A model generated the notes under the pieces. That model was given only the letters and a program-made list of their open reading frames with translations. It searched no databases and was not told where the DNA came from. A stretch of DNA of 64,000 nucleotides, taken from contig CM046442.1 in the NCBI GenBank assembly GCA_025506515.1, positions 110,413,706-110,477,705 of the forward strand. The letters run 5' to 3'. The stretch comes from Flaveria trinervia. Lineage: Eukaryota; Streptophyta; Magnoliopsida; Asterales; Asteraceae. The translations under genes were made by a program, and so were the position numbers. This document shows, one piece after another, positions 35,975 through 45,681 of this stretch (position 1 is its first letter; every line of letters begins with the position of its first letter).

Positions 35975-36603
35975 CCTACACATACAAGCTTATCCTGATC
36001 CAATTCATAGCTGATTATATGTTGAATAAACCTGAGATATATGTAACATGTCTCCCTTTAAATATTTCCTCTAAGGTTATTTAGTACAAACCTTGAATAG
36101 TTGAACCGGAATCCCTTTACCAACCCACGAACTAGGCATCCTAAATCATAGGGAATTTGATCCTATCCCCCAGATTTGTTTGATAGACAATGGAGAACAA
36201 CGTGAAGGAGGAATTTCCAGTTGTAGGAGAAGTTGAATTTGTAGACTATGGACCTCCTTACATCTCTACCGTACCCTATTTGGGTATAGGTGTCTTCCAA
36301 ATCTGATTTGGGGAATTCAGTAGGGAAACCTTCATTGTGAAGCTCTAAGTGCTCCCTGATGGTCTATTTATATATGCCCAACTCTTGGCCACATATTCTT
36401 GACCTGATAACCCTAACTCCATTCAGAGTGTCAATCTGACCATTTGCCCAAAATTTAGCCATATGGTTGGAGTATACAGTGGGGTTAACAGTGAAGGTTG
36501 TGTAGTATGTAGACTAGATCTTAAATTGATTTATTTCAGAGAAATCCGCATCTTTTGAAGAGTCAAGGAGCACGACTTGGTTGTGCTGAGGGTTTAAAGC
36601 CAT
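35975..36603 (-). pseudogene. ORF3 of element F, N-terminal part (broken)
   Basis: ATG at 36603 opens MALNPQHNQVVLLDSSKDAD; a stop ends that stretch at 36514. Shifted frames continue with FTVNPTVYSNHMAKFWANGQ-like residues and a VRVIRSRICGQELGIY block. The last are WKFLLHVVLHCLSNKSGGWD-like residues and RFIQHIISYELDQDKL just above 35975. The pattern (YALTVNPTIY...FW..., ...KFLIHTILQCLS..., ...YPRFIQ...) is that of plant copia ORFs annotated 'putative plant transposon protein'. The start is chosen because a TATA box and leader precede it. Confidence 0.7.
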
Positions 36604-36708
36604 TATGGAAAAGTTTAGGAAGAGTAAGGTAATTTTGGAGTGATAGTGAAGATGAAGAACACTTAAGTCTTGCGAATGAGTAAAAAGATTACGTAAGTAA
36701 GTCGGAAG

Positions 36709-36716
36709 TATATAAA
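36709..36716 (-). promoter_or_regulatory. internal TATA box upstream of ORF3 (element F)
   Basis: Minus strand TTTATATA about 105 bases before ATG 36603, followed by a CT-rich leader (CTTCATCTTCACTATCACTCC). A second candidate, TATAAAAAGG, lies further upstream at 36833-36824. Confidence 0.5.
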
Positions 36717-36839
36717 TGCCGTAAAATGGAGGATGGATAAGGTGAAATGACTGTTTGGGTATGATTTGACAGGGGTGGTAAGGATTATCATTTAAAGATT
36801 CCGAAATCACTAAGAAATTTATACCTTTTTATAGAGTGG

Positions 36840-37125
36840 GGCCCAAATATTTACGTTACATAGTAAAGCTTTCTTCCGAGAGTATGAGTCTTCTGAGTGT
36901 AATATCCTTCGAAGTCAAATTTACTTCCGAAGGTAAGACAATCTTACTTCTGAGAGTAAGAGGTCTTCCGAATGAAAAGATCTATCACTTCAGAAATAGA
37001 TTTGATAACACTCTGAATGTTTTTCCGAGGCTTAAAACTTTTCCGAAGATAATACTAGCTAAGAAAAAGTTTCCTTCTGAAGATAAGTAAAGATATCTTC
37101 CTAGAGAAAGTTTCTCTTTGGAAGA
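36840..37125. repeat. CTTCCGAAG-type inverted repeats in the pol-ORF3 spacer of F
   Basis: The spacer between the pol stop and the ORF3 promoter holds many CTTCCGAA, CTTCTGAAG and ACTTCCGAG words, several self-complementary. It is the counterpart of the AACTACTGA hairpin arrays of A and B, with a different word. Similar words recur in the F/C LTR U3 (for example 23910-24150 and 35640-35900). Confidence 0.65.
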
Positions 37126-37224
37126 ACTCATACTTAGCAAGTTTGAAAAAAATATCTTTTGTAATTGGGCTTAGATTGTATTACATAGACAAAACACATA
37201 TTAAAAGGTTTTATAGGAGATGAG

Positions 37225-37840
37225 TTAGTCCATGTTTATCATCCTAATAGGTGTAATAAGATATTTAAATCTTTGTTCATCAAATGCCTTTGTGAACAAA
37301 TCAGTATATTGTTCATTTGAGTCAACTTTGACTAGTTTGATTAGAATTTTTTGATGAATATCTATAATAAAATGGTACTTGATGTCAATGTGCTTCGCCT
37401 TGGAGTGCTTCACTGGATTTTCTATAATGGAAATAGCACTCTTGTTATCATTATGGATAGGAGTTTTCTTGAAATTGAATCCATAATCCAATATCTGATT
37501 TTGAATCCATAGTAGCTGAGCATAACAACTAGCAGCAATGATGTATTCTGCTTCAGCAGTTAATGTAGAAACATAGGATTGGTTCTTTCATTGCCAGGAG
37601 ATTGTCCTTACACTAAGAAATTGACATCCTCCTGATGTTGATTTCTTGTTGATATTGCAGCCACCATAGTCACTATCAGTGTAGCCATAGAGATTGAAAT
37701 CTTGATACCTGGGATACCATAGACCGAGCTTGGGAGCTCCATTGAGGTATATGAGGATTCTCTTGGCAAAAACTAGGCGAGACACCTTTGGAGCAGCCTG
37801 ATATCTTGCACAAATACAGGTTGCAAACATAATATCAGGT
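37225..37840 (-). pseudogene. RNase H of element F
   Basis: Minus strand: MFATCICARYQAAPKVSRLV (37830-37770), the DSDYGGCNINKKSTSGGCQF box near 37670-37620, TISWQ with a stop, then in another frame SAISIIENPVKHSKAKHIDI (37440-37380) and TDLFTKAFDEQRFKYLI. The final stop is at 37225. One frameshift separates the two halves. Confidence 0.85.
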
Positions 37841-39105
37841 CTACTTGCTATGAGATAAATCAGAGATGAAATAATTTCTCTATACTAATGTTATAAAGAC
37901 AAAGATTGTGATTTCTCGGTATGGTTGTCTTTGCTGGGTGCCTGATATCTTGCACATATAATATCAAGTATATGTTGATCAGTATCCTCCCCTTCATAAT
38001 CAGGACAAAGATTGTGATTTCTCGGCATGGGTGTCTTTACTGGCTTGCAATCTTTCATTTCAAATCTTTTCTAATACGTCATTGACATATCTAGAATCAT
38101 TGATACAGAACCCATCTTTCATATGATTCGCTTGAATTCCAAGAAAAAAGTCTATTTTTCCTATGGAACTCATCTCAAACTTCTTTTTCATAATGCTTTC
38201 AAAGTCTTTACACATTTGGTTGTTTGAGGAACCAAACATGATGTCACCAACATAGACTTGAACTAGAAAAATGTCTTTTCGAGACTTTCTTATGAATAAT
38301 GTCTTATCAATAGTACATCTGGCATAACTATTCTTTAGAAGAATCTAAGACAATGTCTCATATCACCGCCTAGGTGCTTGGTGCAACCCATAGAGAGCTT
38401 TCTCCAATTTTCACACATAGTTAGGATACGGTAGGTTTTCGATTCTTGGAGGTCGGCACACATAGACTTCTCTGTCTATATTCCCATATAGAAAAGCACA
38501 CTTCACATCAAACTGGTAAATTGTAAATTTCTTGGATGTTACATAGGCAAGAAAGATCCTCATTACCTCAAGTTTTGTAAGAGGTGCAAAGACATCAGTG
38601 TAATCAATTCCTTCCTCTTGTGTGTACCCATGAACTAACAGTCTTATCTTGTTCTTGATATCAATCCTTTATCATATTTTTTATTTATAAATATCCACTT
38701 TATGCCAACGGGTACTTGGCCAGATAGTAGTGGACATAGGTTCCAAACCTTTTGTATTTTGAATTGAAGCAACTCCTCTTGCATTGATTCAACCCAGCTA
38801 CTATCCTTCAAGGTTTCCTCTACCTTCCTTGGTTCCATCTGAGAAAGAAAACATGAGTATAAGCAGACATTCCCATTATGAGTTTGTCCTTTTGTTCTCG
38901 CACCTTTAGAAACATCATTGTAGATGTTTTCAACTGGGTGAGTGTTGTGAATCCTAAGCCTTGGGATCACACCTAATTGCATGGAGAGATCTAGATTTGA
39001 AACGTTCTGCTTAATATTTTGAACACTAAGACCAGCTGAGGTCTCATATTCATTCAATAAGGACCGATTGAATGAAGGAGAGACAACATAAGTAGCATCG
39101 AGTTG
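37841..39105 (-). pseudogene. reverse transcriptase of element F
   Basis: Starts on the minus strand with a linker (39057) and KVEETLKDSSWVESMQEELL, QVPVGIKWIFINKK (38640-38720), then shifted frames through FAPL, DVKCAFLYGNI-like (38500), VYVCRPPRIE (38460) and KALYGLHQAP (38385). The catalytic box at 38254-38243 reads YVGD instead of YVDD, so one catalytic Asp is lost. A ~110-bp local duplication disturbs the region 37850-38060. Cassandra is inserted just before the linker. Confidence 0.82.
37890..38045. repeat. local tandem duplication in RT of element F
   Basis: GACAAAGATTGTGATTTCTC and the following bases occur at about 37891 and again at about 38003. CCTGATATCTTGCACA likewise occurs at about 37798 and 37941. 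Copies differ by few bases. It breaks the RT frame and looks like a template-slippage or replication duplication. Confidence 0.6.
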
Positions 39106-39344
39106 TGGACAGGAGAGATTCCTGGTTCATAAGAAATGTCTGGCCTCTAACATCAACAACGCGTTTTGGGCGTATTGGCTGTGGATGAGAGGAGAACTCC
39201 ACAGTTAAGCGTGCTCAGGTGGGAGCAATCTAGGGATGGGTGACCTCCCTGGGAATTTTTCACCCGGGCAACCAAAAGCAAATCCGTAAGCTCCTCGTGG
39301 GCAAAGCAGACAATATTGTTGATGCGAAAGGGCCGGGTGTTACA
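39106..39344 (+). repeat. left LTR of Cassandra (5'-truncated)
   Basis: 239 bp, starting at TGGACAGGAG and ending GTGTTACA. Otherwise almost identical to 39485-39722; one extra G lies in the 5S-like part. Confidence 0.9.
39190..39262 (+). other. 5S rRNA-like segment in left Cassandra LTR
   Basis: Contains AACTCCACAGTTAAGCGTGC (box A area of 5S genes) and GATGGGTGACCTCC (box C area), in the correct order and spacing for plant 5S rRNA. Only the central and 3' part of the 5S gene is represented, so this is not a functional rRNA gene; it could recruit RNA polymerase III factors. Confidence 0.88.
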
Positions 39345-39347
39345 GAA

Positions 39348-39360
39348 TGGTATCAGAGCC
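39348..39360 (+). other. primer-binding site of Cassandra
   Basis: TGGTATCAGAGCC, three bases after the left LTR; complementary to initiator methionine tRNA. Confidence 0.92.
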
Positions 39361-39452
39361 ACTCCTGTGTCGTTCGGGGTGTGGGACATACCTCACCAAT
39401 GATGGTGACTTCTCGGGCTCATCGAGGACGATGAGTCCAAACAGGGGGTGCT

Positions 39453-39722
39453 TGTGACACCCTACACATATCCCATATCGGCCGTGGACAGGAGAGATTC
39501 CTGGTTCATAAGAAATGTCTGGCCTCTAACATCAACAACGCGTTTTGGGCGTATTGGCTGTGGATGAGAGGAGAACTCCACAGTTAAGCGTGCTCAGGTG
39601 GGAGCAATCTAGGATGGGTGACCTCCCTGGGAAGTTTTCACCCGGGCAACCAAAAGCAAATCCGTGAGCTCCTCGTGGGCAAAGCGGACAATATTGTTGA
39701 TGCGAAAGGGCCGGGTGTTACA
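39453..39722 (+). repeat. right LTR of Cassandra (complete)
   Basis: 270 bp, TGTGACACCC...GTGTTACA, preceded by AGGGGGTGCT. Confidence 0.92.
39569..39640 (+). other. 5S rRNA-like segment in right Cassandra LTR
   Basis: Same 5S-like block as in the left LTR, here with TAGGATGGGTGACCTCC as in ordinary plant 5S rRNA. Confidence 0.88.
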
Positions 39723-39726
39723 GTTG

Positions 39727-40900
39727 CATCCATCAGCTTGTTGTTGTGCAGTGTTTGAGTTGTCACTTGATGAGTTTTGAGGCTCACTTTGTGGAAAACT
39801 AGTTGAAGCACCACTCGTCCCTGAGATAGTCGTCCTTTCGATCTACTATTGATAGGAGCTTGATTTTTAGCAATTCTTGGAGAACTTGGAAGAGGTCTGG
39901 GTAGCTCAAACAGTAGATCATCATCTAGATCATTTTGTGCTCATTAACAACAAGTTTGGAAACAATTATAAATTAAAGATACGGTCAAGACCATTTCCTT
40001 TAACACAACGAGTGTGCTCATTAACAACAATGTTGGATGACTCATCAAATTGTTGATTTTTAATGTTGTAAACTCTATAAGCAATAGAGTTGGAGGAACA
40101 TCCAACAAAGATAGCATCATCCGACTTTTCAGAAATTTTTTCCAAATTGTCCTTTGTGTTAAATATGGTACACTTGCTACCAAAGGACCTAAGAAAACCA
40201 ATGAATCGTGGTATTTTGTTCCATAGCTCTTAAGGGGTTTTCCATTGGGCTTAATTATAAGAACTTTGTTCTATACATAGCATGTAGTGTTGACTGCCTC
40301 TGCCAGAATATTAGAGGCAGCTTTGAATCATCTAACATAGTCCTAGTAGCGTCAATAAGTGTCATATTTCTCCTTTAAGCAATACCGTGTTGTTAAGGAG
40401 TTCTAGGAGTACTATATTGTCTGGCAATCCCTTTTGAGTTATAGAATGAGTCAAGAACTTGATTCTTAAATTTAGTCCTTGGATCACTTCTAATTATTTT
40501 AACATTGTGATCAATTTGATTTTCTATTTTAAGAATAAAAGATTTTAAAGTTTCAAAAATTTCATCTTTAGTTCTTAAAAAGAATAACCATGTAAATCCA
40601 GTGAAATCATCAACAATCACAAGGCCATATGATTTCCTTCCAATGCTTATTATACTTGTGGGACCAAATAGATCCATGTGCAATAAGTGTAAAAGAGTGG
40701 TGATAGTGTTAACTTCATTTGATTTATAAGAAACCATGTTTTGTTTTCCTTTTAGACATGCAACACAGTATTCCTTGTTGAGAAATTCCTTTTTAGGCAC
40801 ACCATGTACCAAGTTAGTTTTAACCAAATTATTCATGGTTTTAAAATTAACACGACACATTCTTTTATGCCATAGAGTTGACTCATCACCATTAGCTTTC
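39727..40900 (-). pseudogene. GAG-pre-integrase and integrase of element F
   Basis: On the minus strand, 40860-40393 is open. It has the second half of the zinc site (EYCVACLKGKQ), LHLLHMDLFGP (first catalytic D) and YGLVIVDDFTGFTWLFFLRT. RSDPRTKF follows, where the usual NGTEF after the second D is altered. After a stop the third catalytic region is scrambled (QHGIA, stop, KEKYD...). AEAVNTTCYV and the C-terminal GCSSNSIAYRVYN-like part are in other frames (40330-40040). 39950-39727 is an acidic/Ser linker. Inactive. Confidence 0.8.
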
Positions 40901-41224
40901 CAAAGAAAGCATGATACTTCTCATAGTGGGGAAGCATAGCTTGTACATATCCCCTTTCCTTGGAGATCTAAAACGCACCAATTCCTAAGGAACTGTCATC
41001 CTGGGTTTGAGGATAATGCACTTATGTTCTGTGAAAAGAATATGGTGCTTTTGATCATAGAATTGAGAAACACATAGAAGATTATGTTCAAGCTGTTTGA
41101 GAAAGTTTACTTTATCTACCTTTAACTTACCATTGGATAGACTACATCTGCCTGAAATGTATCTACCGGTTTCACCTCCAAACTGAACTGGTCATCCGTC
41201 AAAATATTGAAATTGTTGAAAAGA

Positions 41225-41275
41225 GATCCGTCCCTGTCATGTGCCTAGAGCATCTACATCCACAATCCATACATT
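41225..41275 (-). pseudogene. protease active-site region of element F
   Basis: Minus strand encodes WIVD followed, after a one-base frame change, by CSRHMTGT, the copia protease signature. The remainder (41225 down to about 40900) holds shifted pieces only. Confidence 0.65.
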
Positions 41276-43781
41276 TCCATTTTTGTCATGTGGTCTTGGG
41301 CTCTTCTAACATGGATGACATAATTGAACCAAAATGTATGCGTAGAGGTTCAGTTGTGGTATGTGAAGAAGAGATCTGGGCTGCGACATCTTTTCTGATC
41401 TTCCAATCTATCCTTTGGCTGATCAGTGTAGATGAGCTTGATGAAGCTTAGGCAACATAGCTTTCTTTCGAGGCTTCATTCTTCTCGAAAGAGGCTTTCA
41501 CCATTTTTTCTTCCAAAGTAGTCTTTTTGTCTAAAGGTTTCAGAGAAATTGTTTTGTTCTTATGAATTTTCTTTGTCTTGTCTTCTGAAGCTATTTTCCT
41601 TTCGGAAGAATGAGTTTCTTTTGAAAGCAACATGGCTTCAAAAACAAGTTTTCCTTTTCTTAACACTTGGACCATGTGATAAGGTCCAAATATAAATCCC
41701 TCCTAGACTCCGTTCTTAACATTGTTAGCATAATGTGTGCTTGCAGGATTGTAATAACAATACTTTGCCATATTGTTATGATGACCACACATTACGCAAT
41801 CAATGTTACTCTTCATGTGGTGTGATGACTGTTGTTTCTTGCACATCTTTTCATCTTCAACAGTCTTCCCCTTCAGCTTCTGATCCTTCAACTAGATAGG
41901 AGTGCTGGTACTACAATCTTTTACTAGATCGGAACTTCCAACCACTTGGAATCCAGCTGAGATATACACACCTTTTCTTCTCGCTTTGGTGGTTAGAGGT
42001 TGATCATTACCGGTGGGAATAGGTTTTCCTACTTGATCCTTCCTTGTAATGGTCTCTATAATTGCATCATTCTTCTTCACATGAAGTAAAAAGTGAGCTG
42101 ATGGAACCTCTTGCTCTTTAGTACCATATTTTGGTTTTATTTTAGACTCATAAGAGTGTGGTGGAGCAATTTCATTGTTTCCCAACCACTTTTGTTTTGA
42201 TAATAGACCTTTGAGTGGAAGGATGATGCAAGAAGGGTTTTGAAGTTATGCTCTTCAATAGCATACTACTATGCTTTGGCCTCAGCTATGACTATCTAGG
42301 CTTGAGCCTCAGTTAACTTGGAAACTAAATCTTTAATTTGAGCCATATAGTTGGAGTGTTCATGTTTTAAAAAAGGTATAGTTTTCTCCAGCTCATCAAT
42401 TTTCATTTTATGGTCGGTTTTTGCCCATAAAAATTAGATTTTAAAATGCTTAAGGACTCAATATCAGATTTGATTTCCATGTATAGTCCTAATATAATTT
42501 AACTTTAATAATACAAGCTGGAGTATAAAGATGTTCATTTACTTTGCTATCATCTGTTCCAGCCATGAGTGCTTGAGCAGGGGTCATATCTTGCACCATG
42601 AAACTCTAGTCAACTTCTTGAGCAATAACAACAATTTGTTGTTTGTTGACTTTTTAGTAGTTTTGAGAAGATGTGTGGAGGCTTGAGTGGCTCCTGGTTG
42701 GATTTAGAAGCTTTGCATTCCCTAGCAAAATGACCAAGTTGATTGCAGTTGTAGCACTTGGCCTTGGTTTTGCCAAACCTGAATTTGCTATGGATTGGGT
42801 TTTGAGGGAACTATCTTCCAATTCGTTTAAAGTACTTCTTTGCTCCATAGGTCAGCACAGCCATTTGTTGGACGATGTCCATGTATACAACATCATCTAG
42901 GATAAAACATTCTAGACAATAAAAGCAAAACTAAAAGTTACTAGAATGCTCATTTCTTGAAACAAGGACAATTGTTCGGGAAGGGACTTGATTGAGCCTA
43001 TTAAGACCTTGGTGTCTCAAGAAAAGTGATGTATGGCCCAGCGAAACATGATTCCTGCTGAATATAAGTTAGGTACTGTTGGGGTTTAGAGTCTTGATCC
43101 TTTAGTAACAACTAAAGCATTGCTAGCAGAAGAACTAGAGGTTCTGCTCATTTGGCGGCCTTTCTTAGTCTCCATCTGTACATGGTATCCATCAAGAATG
43201 TTGTGTAGTTTAGTCATCGTGAGAGTATTCAAACTCTTTTTCCTCTTGATAGAGACAAAGTAGAGAGTCCACTCTTGAGGAAGTGCACTCATGAACTTTA
43301 TTGATAGGTCTCTCTTCTCAAGAGTCACTCCTACGGACTAAAGTGGTGAAATAAGATCCATATAACTAAAGTATTGCTGACTAAGGGTATCTCTAGCAAT
43401 GTAGGTGAAGTTTTCAAATTGTTGCTTCATGGAATCGTTCTTTGACTCATTTGAACCAGAATACATCAATGTCAAAGCATCAAAGAGTTCTTGGATTGAC
43501 GTGCAGTGCTTAAAGCCTACCATTATGGAGTTTGGTATGGTTGTAACTAGTATAGTCATGGAATTGCTATTGATGTCCATTCTCTTGAGGTCTTTATTTG
43601 TGTAATCTTCAACGGCTTTCTCTATCACGGCACCATTACCAGCCGGTGCAGAAACTTTTAGCTTTTAAGGACCATTTATGATAGATCTCCAAATTTTACC
43701 ATCTTGATACTTTATGAAACCTTCAATACGCATGCATCAAGATCTGAAGTTATCAGGGGTGATAATAGGAGCTTTAGTCAT
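41276..43781 (-). pseudogene. gag of element F (two zinc knuckles, broken)
   Basis: ATG at 43781 (MTKAPIITPDNF). The gag core follows: IEKAVEDYTNKDLKRMDINS, TIPNSIMVGFKHCTSIQELFDALTLMYSG (43628-43490), QQFENFTYIARDTLSQQY, KFMSALPQEWTLY (43280). Knuckle 1, CYNCNQLGHFAREC, is intact at 42756-42715. Knuckle 2 at 41798-41757, CVMCGHHNNMAKYC, has Asn in place of the zinc-binding His. A Lys-rich end (41675-41450) precedes protease. Frames change several times; 42650-42190 is poorly conserved. The two-knuckle plan matches elements B and G. Confidence 0.8.
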
Positions 43782-43898
43782 CGTCCCTATTTCAAACTCA
43801 TATAATTTCTAGTGGATGGCAATTTTCAGTGAGGTGAGTGTATGAGTGAAAAGTCAAGGTGATTTGGGATGTTAAGATCTCATTGTCAAGAGCCTGAT

Positions 43899-43910
43899 GA
43901 TCTAATACCA
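43899..43910 (-). other. degenerate primer-binding site of element F
   Basis: Minus strand TGGTATTAGATC just after the LTR; differs from TGGTATCAGAGC at two positions. Confidence 0.7.
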
Positions 43911-43912
43911 AA

Positions 43913-44360
43913 CGCAGGATCAAATTTGGTCACTCAACAAGATTTATCTCTTAAACTCACAAGGTCACACTTGGATTGATGAAGCAGAATCCTTTAAGAG
44001 TGGATAATAATATACTAAGTAAACAAAGACAGGAAATAGATTTTAAGATACTTGTATATATTATTTCTGAACTCAAAGTTACATGACTCTTACAATCATA
44101 CAACTAAGTTTACAATGAGAAATTACTACTAAACAAATACTACATTGCTAGTAGTAAGATATCTAAGATAAAATACAATCCTAGATAAGGTAGTCATGAC
44201 AGGTCAAGACTTACCTTTTTGTTACAAACTAAAGTTAGTAACTGTAGTAACTGATAAACAAATAATGAATAAAGTATGGTCAACTACATGAGCGTGGGAA
44301 TGCACCATGTAGTATCTTAGAGGTTGCAGCGGCATGTTAGAAGGACCATACTAATATCTA
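43913..44360 (-). repeat. 5' LTR of element F (truncated)
   Basis: The inner end is mutated from CCTGCA to CCTGCG. Homology to 23398-24209 runs for about 450 bp and stops near 44355, so the U3 half is missing. 44361-44469 is AT-rich with nothing recognisable. Confidence 0.75.
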
Positions 44361-44469
44361 TAGGTCCAAACGTTCGAATTACAATACACTTGAGAGGTTG
44401 AATCGTTCAATATCAATAATAAGAACAAAAAACAAACAATTTAATGATGAAGAAGTTGAATGAGAGATT

Positions 44470-45300
44470 ATGTAAAAACTTTGAGATTGTCATGAAGTCC
44501 AACATTGAGATGGGTTGAATGGGAGAACTCACCTTCTTCTTAGAATTACAAGTAAAAAGACACCTGATGGGATCTTAATAAATCAATCTAAGTATTTTCA
44601 AAACATCTTAGTGAGATTTCAAGCTACTGATGCTAAAGCTGCTAAAACGCCTACGTCTAGAAGATGTTCACTAACTCCAGGTCTTAAGGGGTTCACTAAC
44701 TCCAGATCTTGAGGGGAAAGTAGTATATTAGTAGCAGTATAGAGTCATCATTGGATCTCTCATTTACCTCATAGAAAGCAGACTAGATATCTTGTTTCCC
44801 ACATGTTTGTGCTCAAGATTCCAAGTTGCTCATAAAGTGTCACATATAACAGTTGCAAAGAGGATTTTGAAGTATCTTAAAAGGGAAACTAAGTTAGGAT
44901 TATAATACCCTAAAAGTATCAACTACAATCTCTATGGGTATACGAATAGTGATTATGGAGGATGCAAGATCAACAAGAAATCCATCTTAAAAGGATATTA
45001 ATTTCTAGGGGAAATATTGGTTTCATGGCAATGCAAGAAGCAAACCTGTCTATCTACATCAACTGTTGTAGCAGAGTACATTACTACCTCTAGTTGCTAT
45101 ACTTAGGTGCTATGGATTAAACTCAACATTGAGTTTATGGAGTAACCTTCGTGAACACTCCAATTCACATTGACAACAAATATGTCATCTCAACCACTAA
45201 CAATCTATTTTAGCACTCAAAGACAATATGCAAATCTTTTCATAAACACATTTGATAAAATAAGGTTTAAATACCTTGTATCTACTATTGGAATGATGAA
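44470..45300 (+). pseudogene. RT C-terminus and RNase H of element H (heavily decayed)
   Basis: Plus strand MGELTFFLRITSKKTPDGIL-like residues (44512-44575), NQSKYFQNILVRFQATDAKA (44580-44640), then scattered IGSLIYL, SDYGGCKINKKS-like (44950-44980), WQCKKQT (45030-45050), AEYITTSSCY-like, IDNKYVISTTNN and RFKYLVSTIGMMK at the end. The last resembles element F's RFKYLITPIRM, so H is a relative of F in the opposite orientation. More stops than in any other element here. Confidence 0.75.
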
Positions 45301-45561
45301 AATGAATCATTTATAAATATAAAATGATATATGATAAAATTTATAAAGAAAATGTTTTATTGATAACAAAACTTGGTATCTACCGATTTTTGCAATTCGG
45401 TACATAAGAGCAACTCGACACATGTCATATAAAAGATCTAGTGGACCTACTTCTATATTTTGATAGGTAGTGGCGCTATAGTTTTTCCTTGAAAAGACTA
45501 TTCCATTATCATAAAACCGTCAGATTTACAGTTAGTGGCAAAATGTTTATAATAATACTAT

Positions 45562-45567
45562 TATATA
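45562..45567 (+). promoter_or_regulatory. candidate internal TATA box upstream of ORF3 (element H)
   Basis: TATATA within CTATTATATATTATCC, 120 bases before the ORF3 ATG at 45682. Weak alone in AT-rich DNA; supported by the same arrangement in A, B and F. Confidence 0.4.
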
Positions 45568-45681
45568 TTATCCTCGAACTGCAAATCAACACTTATTCCA
45601 ACCATTGTAATCATCTACCTTTATCTAATAACAAAAACCTTCATCTCTTTTAAGCCCTACAAAAACTCAAGTTCTTTCCAA

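Larger units (their letters stand above)
39106..39722 (+). mobile_element. Cassandra-type TRIM (terminal-repeat retrotransposon in miniature)
   Basis: 617 bp: left LTR 39106-39344, primer site, ~100-bp non-coding middle, purine tract AGGGGGTGCT, right LTR 39453-39722. The LTRs carry a 5S-rRNA-like block, the defining feature of Cassandra elements. The left LTR lacks the first 32 bases of the right one (TGTGACACCC...). Flanks share GTTG (39102-39105 and 39723-39726). The element interrupts minus-strand pol of F between integrase and RT. It has no coding capacity and depends on other elements' enzymes. Confidence 0.93.
23398..44360 (-). mobile_element. Ty1/copia (Sirevirus-type) element F, with nested insertions
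   Basis: Read from high to low coordinates: truncated 5' LTR, primer site, gag, protease, integrase, RT, RNase H, spacer with TATA, ORF3 N-terminus (to 35975), nested element C (35974-27734), ORF3 remainder (27733-24221), PPT, 3' LTR. ORF3 reading continues across the C insertion, which is the main evidence that the two outer parts are one element. A Cassandra TRIM (39106-39722) splits pol. Flanking target duplications cannot be tested because the 5' LTR is truncated. Confidence 0.75.

Noticed and set aside
39190..39640. Functional 5S rRNA genes
   Set aside because: Only the central/3' part of 5S is present, twice, within LTRs of a TRIM and without a T-run terminator directly after it.
42673..42900. 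Plus-strand 75-codon frame
   Set aside because: Antisense to the intact CCHC knuckle of element F gag.
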